A stretch of 64,000 bases of DNA from Oscillospiraceae bacterium (GTDB lineage Bacteria; Bacillota; Clostridia; Oscillospirales; Acutalibacteraceae). The notes under the pieces are model-generated. The model was not told where the DNA came from and did no database searches. It saw only the letters and a program-made list of their open reading frames with translations. The DNA is taken from positions 429,682 to 493,681 of the forward strand of contig SVOB01000002.1 of the NCBI GenBank assembly GCA_015066565.1, written 5' to 3'. The position numbers and the translations under genes are program-made. This document shows, in pieces, positions 8,624 to 15,894 of the stretch (the first letter of the stretch is position 1; each line of letters starts with the position of its first letter).

Positions 8624-10549
8624 TCAATAATTAATCATGTTGTCGTTTTCTCCGAAATTGGATTTTTTCGGAAGCGTAACAAGGGTGTTAGTACCCTCGT
8701 TCACAACGCTTGAAACCTCGATTTTTGCGCCGAGCATTGTTTCAAGTCGGTTTTTAATATTTTTAAATCCGACGTGGCTTCTCTCCGAAGAAAGAGGCCG
8801 GTTGGGGTCAAAGCCCACGCCGTCGTCGGTAATATTAACATAAAAATTGTTTTCGTCCTGATAGGTGTGAATTGTGACCGTTCCGCCCTCGGGCTTTTTT
8901 GTAACGCCGTGCTTGATTGAGTTTTCAACAAGCGGCTGAATACTGAGCGTCGGAACATAGAAATCGTCCGTTTCAATATCGTATTCTATTTCAAGCTTTT
9001 TGCCGAAACGCATTTTTTCGATTTCGCAGTAATGCCTGATATGACTTAATTCCGTCCTGAAGGGGATAGGCTTTTTCTGGGTAAGCGAATCCATATTACC
9101 CCTTAAGTAAAGCGAAAATTCAACTATCGCCTTTTCCGCCATTTCGGTATCACGCCTTACAAGATATTTAATAGTGTTAAGCGCATTATAAAGGAAATGC
9201 GGCTGAATCTGGCTTAACATAATCGACATATTTGCGTCCGCAAGCTCGGTTTCAAGCTTAGCGGCGTTAAGCGCTTCCTTCTGTAAGAGGGCGTTTTCCA
9301 TAGCATGAACAAGAACTATAATAATCGCAAACGCCAGAAGAGTTAAGGGCATAAACATCGAAACGGGGGTCTGGATAAGACCGTTCGTATAGAGAAAGTC
9401 AACCGAAAGACCGACCGTAACGAGCGAATACGCCACGAGGAATGCAATTGCGTTTCTTGTTTTATTCATAACGCAACGGCAAATCTTTTCAATAAGATAA
9501 AGGTCGAGCGTCAGAGAAACAATATGAAGAATTGTTGCGTAATACGGGTCGTAGAACGACCTTTCAAAGAACAGCGCCGTAAGAATGGCTGTAATGAACA
9601 TAACAGCAAACGAAATAACGGCGGCGGGCGAAACCTTGACGGGAAGAACCCTTGTGATATAAATAAGCGAAACAAGCTTGATTATAAAGGTCGCCGCAAT
9701 TATCAGCAGAGAAACATATTCGTAGCTAAGACCGAAGAAAAGAGCCTGGGTTACAATATAGCCCTCGTTACTTATCATCATTCTGTAGGCGAGAAAAGTG
9801 CAGAGCGCAACGCCCCAGAGCGAATAGGATTCCTGACTTGCAAACAGCTTCATAATCAGCAGGAATATTCCGCAGAAAAGAACTATACCCACAAAAGCGT
9901 ATCTGAAGCCGACCGAAAGATACTGGCCGTTTTCAGCCCTGTTATAGTTCCTTATAACCGGTGACATTGTAAGTCCCGAGGATTTGTCCGACGAAGCCTC
10001 GATAACTATTTCGTGAATTCCGTCACTTACCGAAACGGGAAGCGCCATTCTTCTCTGACTCGAAACCGTATCGTCCGAGCCTTTGGAAACAGTTCCCGAG
10101 GTGGTTACAAGAATTTTATCAATAAAAATTTTGTATGCGCCCGAAAAGTTCGGAATGTAAAAACAGACGGGCTGTTGAGCCGAAATATCCCTGACGACAA
10201 GTCTGTAGCTTGCGTATCCGTAGTCATAAAGCGACGGCTCGTTATGTAACGAATAATAAATTGAATGGGGAACCGAAACAATACTTGAAACTGCGGGGTT
10301 GCTCGCCTTTCCGGTTACAATAAACTGCTTGGGGAAAAACTCCCAGTCTCCCTTAAGGTGATATTCTCGCCCCGAGTCCATATTAACGCCCTTGAATGAG
10401 GTTACCTCGGCGTCGACAGACGGGGTTACGCCACGGTTTACATAAAGATTAGCGATAAAGGGAAATGCTACTATGGCCAATACGCAGAGCGCAACTACGC
10501 AAGTGAACAGCAGGTTTGATTTTGCGCTGCGGTTTAATGAGCTTTTCAA
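8624..10549 (-). CDS. 7TMR-DISM sensor histidine kinase
   Basis: A 641-residue membrane kinase. After an N-terminal anchor there is an extracellular beta-rich domain (about 45-205), then a run of seven membrane segments (about 215-420), a short coiled coil and a LytS-type kinase core. The phospho-acceptor block is QIQPHFLYNALNTIKYL. The ATPase has QPLVENSIKHG and DDGVGFD. This matches 7TM receptors with diverse intracellular signalling modules, a family whose extracellular domain is thought to bind small ligands, often carbohydrates. It heads an operon with its regulator and fhs. The ligand is unknown. Confidence 0.88.
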   Translation of the reverse strand: MKSSLNRSAKSNLLFTCVVALCVLAIVAFPFIANLYVNRGVTPSVDAEVTSFKGVNMDSGREYHLKGDWEFFPKQFIVTGKASNPAVSSIVSVPHSIYYSLHNEPSLYDYGYASYRLVVRDISAQQPVCFYIPNFSGAYKIFIDKILVTTSGTVSKGSDDTVSSQRRMALPVSVSDGIHEIVIEASSDKSSGLTMSPVIRNYNRAENGQYLSVGFRYAFVGIVLFCGIFLLIMKLFASQESYSLWGVALCTFLAYRMMISNEGYIVTQALFFGLSYEYVSLLIIAATFIIKLVSLIYITRVLPVKVSPAAVISFAVMFITAILTALFFERSFYDPYYATILHIVSLTLDLYLIEKICRCVMNKTRNAIAFLVAYSLVTVGLSVDFLYTNGLIQTPVSMFMPLTLLAFAIIIVLVHAMENALLQKEALNAAKLETELADANMSIMLSQIQPHFLYNALNTIKYLVRRDTEMAEKAIVEFSLYLRGNMDSLTQKKPIPFRTELSHIRHYCEIEKMRFGKKLEIEYDIETDDFYVPTLSIQPLVENSIKHGVTKKPEGGTVTIHTYQDENNFYVNITDDGVGFDPNRPLSSERSHVGFKNIKNRLETMLGAKIEVSSVVNEGTNTLVTLPKKSNFGENDNMINY

Positions 10550-10628
10550 CCTTTTACACCTCTTTTGAAAATATTTGTATAATTATATAATAATTTACAA
10601 AATAATACAATACCGAAAATAAGTCTTA

Positions 10629-10657
10629 TTGCAAAGACGGAGGAATTGTGATAATAT
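10629..10657 (+). promoter_or_regulatory. Extended -10 promoter for the flavoprotein pair
   Basis: TTGCAA (10629-10634), 17 bases, TGA then TAATAT (10652-10657). It serves the gene at 10695, in a gap divergent from the sensor kinase. Confidence 0.65.
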
Positions 10658-10694
10658 AAAAAATCGGAAATATTAAAAAAAGAGAGATTTTTAA

Positions 10695-11903
10695 ATGAGA
10701 ATTGCAGTTATCGGCGCGGGCGCTTCGGGGCTTGCCGCCGCAATAGAAGTTAAAAGAACAGATTCACGCCATAACGTTATGCTGATTGAAAAGAATTTAA
10801 GGGTAGGCAAAAAAATTCTTGTAACGGGTAACGGAAGGTGTAATCTTACTAACCTTGAAGCGAAAAGCGAAAGCTATTATCCGTCTTCCGAGTTCACAAA
10901 ACCTGCCCTTGAAGCCTACGGCATTGAAGAAACGCTCGCCTTTTTTGAGGGCTTGGGAATTCATACTCATACTGAGGACGGAAGGGTTTATCCGCTTTCA
11001 AATCAGGCTTCGAGCGTGCTTGACGCGTTGCGTTTTGAATGTGACAGGCTCGGGGTTGAAACGATTTGCGAATATGCGGTTAAGAGAATTGAAAAAAACG
11101 GAAAGGTTTTTGTTATTAACGGCAATCTTTTCTTTGACAGGGTTATTATCGCCTGCGGAGGAAAGAGCAATCCCGTTCACGGAAGCGACGGAAGCGGTTA
11201 CAGGCTTCTTTCCTGCTTCGGTCATACGTTAAGCGATAATATAAGACCTGCGCTTGTTCCTCTTGTTTGCGATAATTTTCCGAAAAATCTTAAGGGAGTC
11301 AGAAGCGAAAGCGCCTGCGTCCTTTTTGAAAACGGAGAAAAAAAGGTCGGCTGGACAGGCGAGGTTCAGTTTACCGATTACGGTCTTTCGGGAATTCCGA
11401 TAATGAATCTTTCGGGCTTTTGCGATATTGAAAGCGGTAAAAAATATACCGTTCTTCTTGATCTCGTGCCGTCTCTTTCGTCTGATGAGGTTTCTTCCTT
11501 TATAACCGACAGGATTGAAAAGGACAAGGACGGAAAAGCCGAAAATCTTCTTTCGGGAATTGTCAATAAACAGCTCGGTATCGCCGTTCTTAAGATGTGC
11601 GATATTTCACAGAACGAGTTTAATAAGAATATAAGCACGTCGGGGGTTAAAAGAATTACCGCCGTTTTAAAGGGCTGGTCAGTCAGCGTTAAAAACACAA
11701 AGGGCTTCGATTTTTCTCAGGTCACTGCGGGCGGAGTAAGGACAGGCGAGTTCAATCCCGAAACTCTTGAATCAAGGCTTGTCGGCGGGCTTTACGCCTG
11801 CGGCGAGGTGCTTGACGTCTGTGCCGAGTGCGGAGGCTTCAATCTCCAGTGGGCTTGGTCCTCGGGAAGACTTGCCGGAAAAAGCGCGGCGGAGGAAGCA
11901 TAA
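10695..11903 (+). CDS. HI0933/BaiN-type flavoprotein oxidoreductase
   Basis: A 402-residue FAD protein of the HI0933/YhiN family (relatives include BaiN). The dinucleotide loop GAGASGLAAAIE starts at residue 7, and the family block GKKILVTGNGRCNLTN follows at about 38-55. The C-terminal FAD block GLYACGEVLDVCAECGGFNLQWAWSSG is complete (about residues 368-394, including the conserved GGYNxQ-type motif). The physiological substrate of most members is unknown. The gene overlaps the next flavoprotein by one base (TAATG). Confidence 0.88.
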   Translation: MRIAVIGAGASGLAAAIEVKRTDSRHNVMLIEKNLRVGKKILVTGNGRCNLTNLEAKSESYYPSSEFTKPALEAYGIEETLAFFEGLGIHTHTEDGRVYPLSNQASSVLDALRFECDRLGVETICEYAVKRIEKNGKVFVINGNLFFDRVIIACGGKSNPVHGSDGSGYRLLSCFGHTLSDNIRPALVPLVCDNFPKNLKGVRSESACVLFENGEKKVGWTGEVQFTDYGLSGIPIMNLSGFCDIESGKKYTVLLDLVPSLSSDEVSSFITDRIEKDKDGKAENLLSGIVNKQLGIAVLKMCDISQNEFNKNISTSGVKRITAVLKGWSVSVKNTKGFDFSQVTAGGVRTGEFNPETLESRLVGGLYACGEVLDVCAECGGFNLQWAWSSGRLAGKSAAEEA

Positions 11904-13498
11904 TGATAAGAGTAAACGATTTAAAGCTTCCTGTTGAGCACGAAAAAGAAGATATAAAAAAAGCCGCCGCAAAGGCGCTTAGAATAAGTGAAAAAAGAAT
12001 AACCGACTGGAGTATTTACAGAATGTCGGTCGATTCGAGAAAGAAGCCTGATATTTTCTTTTCTTACAGCGTTGATTTAACCGTTTCGGGCGACGAGGAA
12101 AAGATTTTACTGAATATTCCGTCAAATAAGGCTTCGCTTGTCAGCGAATATTATTACGAAATGCCCGAGAATAAAAGACATTCTTCCTTCCGTCCCGTAG
12201 TTGTAGGATTCGGACCGAGCGGTATGTTTTCTTCGCTCCTTCTCGCAAAGGCGGGCTTGAGACCGATTGTTCTCGAACGCGGTCAGGACTTCGATTCACG
12301 AAAGAAAAGCGTTGATAATTTCTGGAAAAACAGAGTTCTCAATACCGAGTCGAATATCCAGTTCGGCGAGGGCGGGGCAGGCTCGTTTTCCGACGGGAAG
12401 CTCAACACGGGAATTAAGGACGCAAGGTGCAGACAGGTTTATCTTGACCTTGCCGAACACGGAGCGCCTGAAGAAATTCTTGTTTCCGCAAAGCCGCATA
12501 TCGGAACCGACAAGCTCGGCGACGTTGTAAAGAACATAAGAAAAAAAGTAATTGAACTCGGCGGCGAGGTTATTTTCAACGCAAAGCTCACCGATATTAT
12601 TGTCGCCAACGGCTTTGTTCAGGGCGTCAGTTACGAAAAGGACGGCGAAACGTTTGACCTTGAAACCGACGCTGTGCTTCTCTGCATAGGTCATTCGGCA
12701 AGAGACACTGTCGAGATGCTCTATAAAAAGGGTATAAAAATGATTCAGAAGCCGTTTTCGGTCGGCGCAAGAATTGAGCATCCCCAGGAATTAATCAATA
12801 AAGCCCAGTACGGCGAAGCCTATAAAAATCCGAAATTGCCGACCGCCGATTATAAAATGGCTTGCCATCCGCCGCACGGCAGGGGCGCGTATACGTTCTG
12901 TATGTGTCCGGGCGGTACGGTTGTTTGCGCTTCAAGCGAGGAGGGCGGAGTTGTAACAAACGGTATGAGCGAGTATCTCCGCGACGGCGAAAACGCAAAT
13001 GCGGCTCTGCTCGTCGGTATTGAGCCTGAAAATTTCCCGTCGGAGCATGTTCTTTCGGGAATGTATCTTCAGCGTGAGATTGAGAAAAAGGCGTTTGAAC
13101 TCGGTCAGAAAACCTATTCGGCGCCCGCCCAGCTGGTAGGCGATTTCCTGAGAAACACCCCGTCAAAGAGGCTCGGTTCGGTTAAACCGACAATTCCGAC
13201 AGGCGTTGTTATGGGCGATATAAGACAGGTTCTTCCCGAAAAGGTGACCGAAACCATGGCGTCGGCAATAGTCAAAATGGACGGTATGCTTCATGGCTTT
13301 GCGCTCGACGACGCAGTTCTGACTGCGCCCGAAACGAGAAGCTCATCACCCGTGAGAATTCTCCGTGACGAATTCTTTCAGACTAATGTACGCGGACTTT
13401 TCCCCTGCGGCGAGGGCGCGGGTTATGCCGGCGGAATTGTTTCGGCGGGCGTTGACGGTATGAGAGCCGCCGAAGCGGTTTTAAGAGATGAATATTAA
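11903..13498 (+). CDS. FAD-dependent dehydrogenase (COG2509 type)
   Basis: A 531-residue flavoprotein. An N-terminal domain of about 95 residues precedes the FAD loop VVVGFGPSGMFSSLLLAKAG. The blocks ESNIQFGEGGAGSFSDGKL and CHPPHGRGAYTFCMCPGG are hallmarks of the uncharacterised FAD-dependent dehydrogenase family COG2509. The start is ATG at 11903, which shares one base with the upstream stop and has GGAGGA at the right distance. A longer frame starting at 11828 has no ribosome site. Pairing two flavoproteins suggests a joint redox job, but the substrate is unknown. Confidence 0.88.
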   Translation: MIRVNDLKLPVEHEKEDIKKAAAKALRISEKRITDWSIYRMSVDSRKKPDIFFSYSVDLTVSGDEEKILLNIPSNKASLVSEYYYEMPENKRHSSFRPVVVGFGPSGMFSSLLLAKAGLRPIVLERGQDFDSRKKSVDNFWKNRVLNTESNIQFGEGGAGSFSDGKLNTGIKDARCRQVYLDLAEHGAPEEILVSAKPHIGTDKLGDVVKNIRKKVIELGGEVIFNAKLTDIIVANGFVQGVSYEKDGETFDLETDAVLLCIGHSARDTVEMLYKKGIKMIQKPFSVGARIEHPQELINKAQYGEAYKNPKLPTADYKMACHPPHGRGAYTFCMCPGGTVVCASSEEGGVVTNGMSEYLRDGENANAALLVGIEPENFPSEHVLSGMYLQREIEKKAFELGQKTYSAPAQLVGDFLRNTPSKRLGSVKPTIPTGVVMGDIRQVLPEKVTETMASAIVKMDGMLHGFALDDAVLTAPETRSSSPVRILRDEFFQTNVRGLFPCGEGAGYAGGIVSAGVDGMRAAEAVLRDEY

Positions 13499-13508
13499 AT
13501 AAAAAAGA

Positions 13509-13542
13509 CCTTGTGCTTTAAAAAGCGCAAGGCCGTTTTTTT
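13509..13542. terminator. Terminator between convergent flavoprotein and iscU genes
   Basis: CCTTGTGCTT pairs with AAGCGCAAGG (one G-U), followed by GCCGTTTTTTT. It probably works for both strands. Confidence 0.75.
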
Positions 13543-13972
13543 ATACGTGACAGTGGTCACAACTGTTTTCTTTAAATCGCTCAGGGTCATAATCAATTCC
13601 GTTTTTATCGTAGTAATCCTTGACCGCCGCCTTGACGGCTTCCTCGGCGAGAACGGAACAGTGGATTTTAACTGGCGGAAGTCCGTCGAGAGCTTCTACA
13701 ACCGCTTTGTTCGTAAGCTCAAGCGCCCTGTCAATCGGCTGACCCTTAATCATCTCCGTCGCCATTGAGCTTGAAGCTATCGCCGAGGCGCAACCGAAGG
13801 TGTTGAACTTGACGTCCTCAATTATTTTTTCGTCGTTTACCTTAATATATATTTTCATTATATCTCCGCAGCGGGCGTTGCCGACTTCGCCGATGCCGTC
13901 TGCGTCGTCTAATTTGCCGACATTTCTCGGGTTTACAAAATGGTCCATAACCTTTTCGGAATAAAGAGCCAT
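13541..13972 (-). CDS. iscU: Fe-S cluster scaffold IscU/NifU
   Basis: A 143-residue scaffold protein on which iron-sulfur clusters are assembled. The three cluster cysteines are in GNARCGD, FGCASA and KIHCSVL. The start block YSEKVMDHFVNPRNVG is typical of the family. The short tail ends in CDHCHV, giving extra metal-binding potential. The gene follows iscS with one base between them. Confidence 0.93.
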   Translation of the reverse strand: MALYSEKVMDHFVNPRNVGKLDDADGIGEVGNARCGDIMKIYIKVNDEKIIEDVKFNTFGCASAIASSSMATEMIKGQPIDRALELTNKAVVEALDGLPPVKIHCSVLAEEAVKAAVKDYYDKNGIDYDPERFKENSCDHCHV

Positions 13973-13973
13973 A

Positions 13974-15149
13974 TTATTTTTCCTCCTTTTTAATCTTTTC
14001 CCAGACAGGTGAAATTGACCTTAAATAATCAACTACCTGCGGTACGCTTTCGATAATGTGTTCGATTTCTTCTTCCGTGTTGTATTCGCTCAACGACAGC
14101 CTTAACGAGCCGTGGGCGATTTCAACGGGAACGCCGATTGAAAGAAGAACGTGCGACGGGTCAAGGCTTCCGCTTGTGCACGCCGACCCGCTTGAAGCGC
14201 AGATGCCCTTTCTGTCGAGAAGCAGAAGCAGGCTTTCGCCCTCGATTCCCTCAAAGCACATATTTACGTTTCCGGGAAGCCGTTTTTTTCTGTCGCCGTT
14301 GAGAAAACTTCTTTCAATTCCCGAAAGCCCGTCAATAAGCCTGTTTCTCAGAGATGTGACCCTTGACATATTGCTTTCAAGGTTTGACACCGCTTCCTCA
14401 ATAGCCTCTGCCATACCGACTATTGCGGGAAGGTTTTCTGTTCCTGCGCGTTTTCCTCTTTCCTGAGCGCCGCCCTCAATAAGGTTTTTAAGAATAATTC
14501 CTTTTTTTACATAAAGAAAGCCCGTGCCCTTCGGTCCGTGGAATTTATGACCCGAAGCCGAAAGCATATCGCAACCGATTTTTTCAACGTCAACGGGTAT
14601 ATGACCTATTGCCTGAACGGCGTCCGTATGAAAAAGGACCTTCTTTTCTTTACAGATTTCCGCAATTTTTTCTACGGGCTGAATAGTCCCTATCTCGTTA
14701 TTAGCCATCATAATTGTCACAAGACAGGTTTCGTCCTTAACGGCGGCTTCAATATCTTTTTCGTTTATGAGGCCGTTTCTGTCGGGCTTAATAAGAGTAA
14801 TTTCAAAGCCCTCTTTTTTTAACGCGTCAAGCGTGTGTAAAACAGCGTGGTGTTCAAAAGCGGAAGAGATTATATGATTTTTACCCTTTGCTTTTCCGAT
14901 ATATGCGGCGGTGCGTATAGCCTGGTTATCGGCTTCGCTTCCGCCCGAGGTGAAATATATTTCCTTCGGCGAAGCGCCTATGGAAAGGGCGATTTTCTCT
15001 CTTGACTGCTCGAGAAGCGTTTTGGCTTGCTGACCGAGAGAGTGAAGAGAGGAGGGGTTGCCGTAAACCTCTTTCAAAAGCGGCTGCATAGCGTTAAAAG
15101 CCTTATCGCTTAAACGGGTCGTAGCCGCATTATCTGCGTAAACAGTCAT
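13974..15149 (-). CDS. iscS: Cysteine desulfurase IscS/NifS
   Basis: A 391-residue PLP enzyme that takes sulfur from cysteine for iron-sulfur clusters. The PLP lysine is in [12 protein letters not shown]. The catalytic cysteine loop reads [19 protein letters not shown]. The N-terminus VYADNAATT is standard. ATG at 15149 is preferred, with GGAG eight bases upstream; an in-frame TTG at 15176 lacks support. It is transcribed away from the feo genes, with its own strong promoter and a palindrome over the start point, so it is likely iron- or Fe-S-responsive. Confidence 0.93.
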   Translation of the reverse strand: MTVYADNAATTRLSDKAFNAMQPLLKEVYGNPSSLHSLGQQAKTLLEQSREKIALSIGASPKEIYFTSGGSEADNQAIRTAAYIGKAKGKNHIISSAFEHHAVLHTLDALKKEGFEITLIKPDRNGLINEKDIEAAVKDETCLVTIMMANNEIGTIQPVEKIAEICKEKKVLFHTDAVQAIGHIPVDVEKIGCDMLSASGHKFHGPKGTGFLYVKKGIILKNLIEGGAQERGKRAGTENLPAIVGMAEAIEEAVSNLESNMSRVTSLRNRLIDGLSGIERSFLNGDRKKRLPGNVNMCFEGIEGESLLLLLDRKGICASSGSACTSGSLDPSHVLLSIGVPVEIAHGSLRLSLSEYNTEEEIEHIIESVPQVVDYLRSISPVWEKIKKEEK

Positions 15150-15185
15150 TCGGTTCACTCCATTTTTATATTTCAAAAGGTTAAA

Positions 15186-15206
15186 TACCTACCTTTTTGA
15201 TAGGTA
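15186..15206. promoter_or_regulatory. Palindromic operator at the iscS transcription start
   Basis: Inverted repeat TACCTA-N9-TAGGTA just downstream of the iscS -10 box, placed to block transcription start. An Rrf2/IscR-type repressor is one candidate by gene context; the regulator itself is not in the window. Confidence 0.6.
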
Positions 15207-15207
15207 A

Positions 15208-15236
15208 ATCATAGCACCTTTTTTTCAGCCTGTCAA
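15208..15236 (-). promoter_or_regulatory. iscS-iscU promoter
   Basis: On the minus strand TTGACA (15236-15231), 17 bases, TATGAT (15213-15208). Confidence 0.85.
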
Positions 15237-15253
15237 CCCATTAGAAATAAAAT

Positions 15254-15269
15254 GTTAGCGCTTGCTAAC
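15254..15269. promoter_or_regulatory. Iron-box-like operator 1
   Basis: GTTAGC-N4-GCTAAC, a perfect 6-4-6 palindrome between the divergent iscS and feo promoters, 18 bases upstream of the feo -35 box. Confidence 0.75.
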
Positions 15270-15286
15270 TTTTTTTCGTTTTTCTA

Positions 15287-15315
15287 TTGACTTTTTGTTA
15301 TTGTTGTGTTATAAA
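15287..15315 (+). promoter_or_regulatory. feo operon promoter
   Basis: TTGACT (15287-15292), 17 bases, TATAAA (15310-15315), flanked on both sides by GTTAGC-N4-GCTAAC operators. Confidence 0.8.
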
Positions 15316-15323
15316 ATTATTTG

Positions 15324-15339
15324 GTTAGCGAGGGCTAAC
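15324..15339. promoter_or_regulatory. Iron-box-like operator 2
   Basis: GTTAGC-N4-GCTAAC, perfect palindrome, directly downstream of the feo -10 box, where a bound repressor would block initiation. The pattern resembles DtxR/IdeR-family sites. Confidence 0.78.
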
Positions 15340-15363
15340 TTGTATAATGAACGGAGGTTCAAA

Positions 15364-15576
15364 ATGATTCCCTTAAGTGTAATCGGAGACGGAAACGACG
15401 GTATTATAAAAAAGATAGGCGGTAAACCCGAGGTGAAAAAGCATCTTGAAAACCTTGGCTTTATTATCGGCGACAACGTAACCGTCATAACCGAACAGAA
15501 CGGAAATATAATAGTTAAGGTTAAAGAAACAAGAGTTGCCATCAGTCGTGAGATGGCTTCCAAAATTTACGTTTAA
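15364..15576 (+). CDS. feoA: FeoA-domain protein 1
   Basis: A 70-residue FeoA (SH3-like) protein that assists the FeoB ferrous-iron transporter. The block VKKHLENLGFIIGDNVTVI matches the FeoA pattern of a helix followed by a strand. ATG at 15364 has CGGAGG seven bases before it; the longer in-frame extension to 15262 runs across the promoter and operators and is rejected. First gene of the feo operon. Confidence 0.88.
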   Translation: MIPLSVIGDGNDGIIKKIGGKPEVKKHLENLGFIIGDNVTVITEQNGNIIVKVKETRVAISREMASKIYV

Positions 15577-15620
15577 TCTGTTTATAATTTTTTCATATAT
15601 AACCGGAAGGGGGCAGAAAA

Positions 15621-15839
15621 ATGACTTTAAGAGACATCGGTATCGGTCAGACCTGTAAGGTAAAGCGTATTCACGGTGAGGGCGCTCTCAAGCGCAGGAT
15701 TATGGATATGGGCATTACCAAGGGCGTTGAAATTTATGTACGCAAGGTTGCGCCGCTCGGTGACCCTATAGAAGTTACGGTAAGAGACTATGAGCTTTCA
15801 ATCCGTAAGGGTGACGCCGAATTGATTGAGGTTGAATAA
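15621..15839 (+). CDS. feoA: FeoA-domain protein 2
   Basis: A 72-residue second FeoA protein. LKRRIMDMGITKGVEIYVRKVAPLG is the typical FeoA core (about residues 24-48), followed by DPIEVTVRDYELSIRK. A strong ribosome site (GGAAGGGGG) precedes it. It sits between the first feoA and feoB; paired FeoA proteins before FeoB are common in Clostridia. Confidence 0.92.
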   Translation: MTLRDIGIGQTCKVKRIHGEGALKRRIMDMGITKGVEIYVRKVAPLGDPIEVTVRDYELSIRKGDAELIEVE

Positions 15840-15860
15840 AATTGTTTTTTTTGTGTATCG

Positions 15861-15876
15861 GTTAGCCAAAACTAAC
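15861..15876. promoter_or_regulatory. Iron-box-like operator 3 before feoB
   Basis: GTTAGC-N4-ACTAAC, the same 6-4-6 layout with one mismatch. It lies in the feoA-feoB gap, without a clear promoter of its own. Confidence 0.6.
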
Positions 15877-15894
15877 TGAAGAAAGGATTAAGTT

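Noticed and set aside
15262..15363. N-terminal extension of the first FeoA protein
   Set aside because: The extension would cover the feo promoter and operator 2; the ATG at 15364 has a clear ribosome site.
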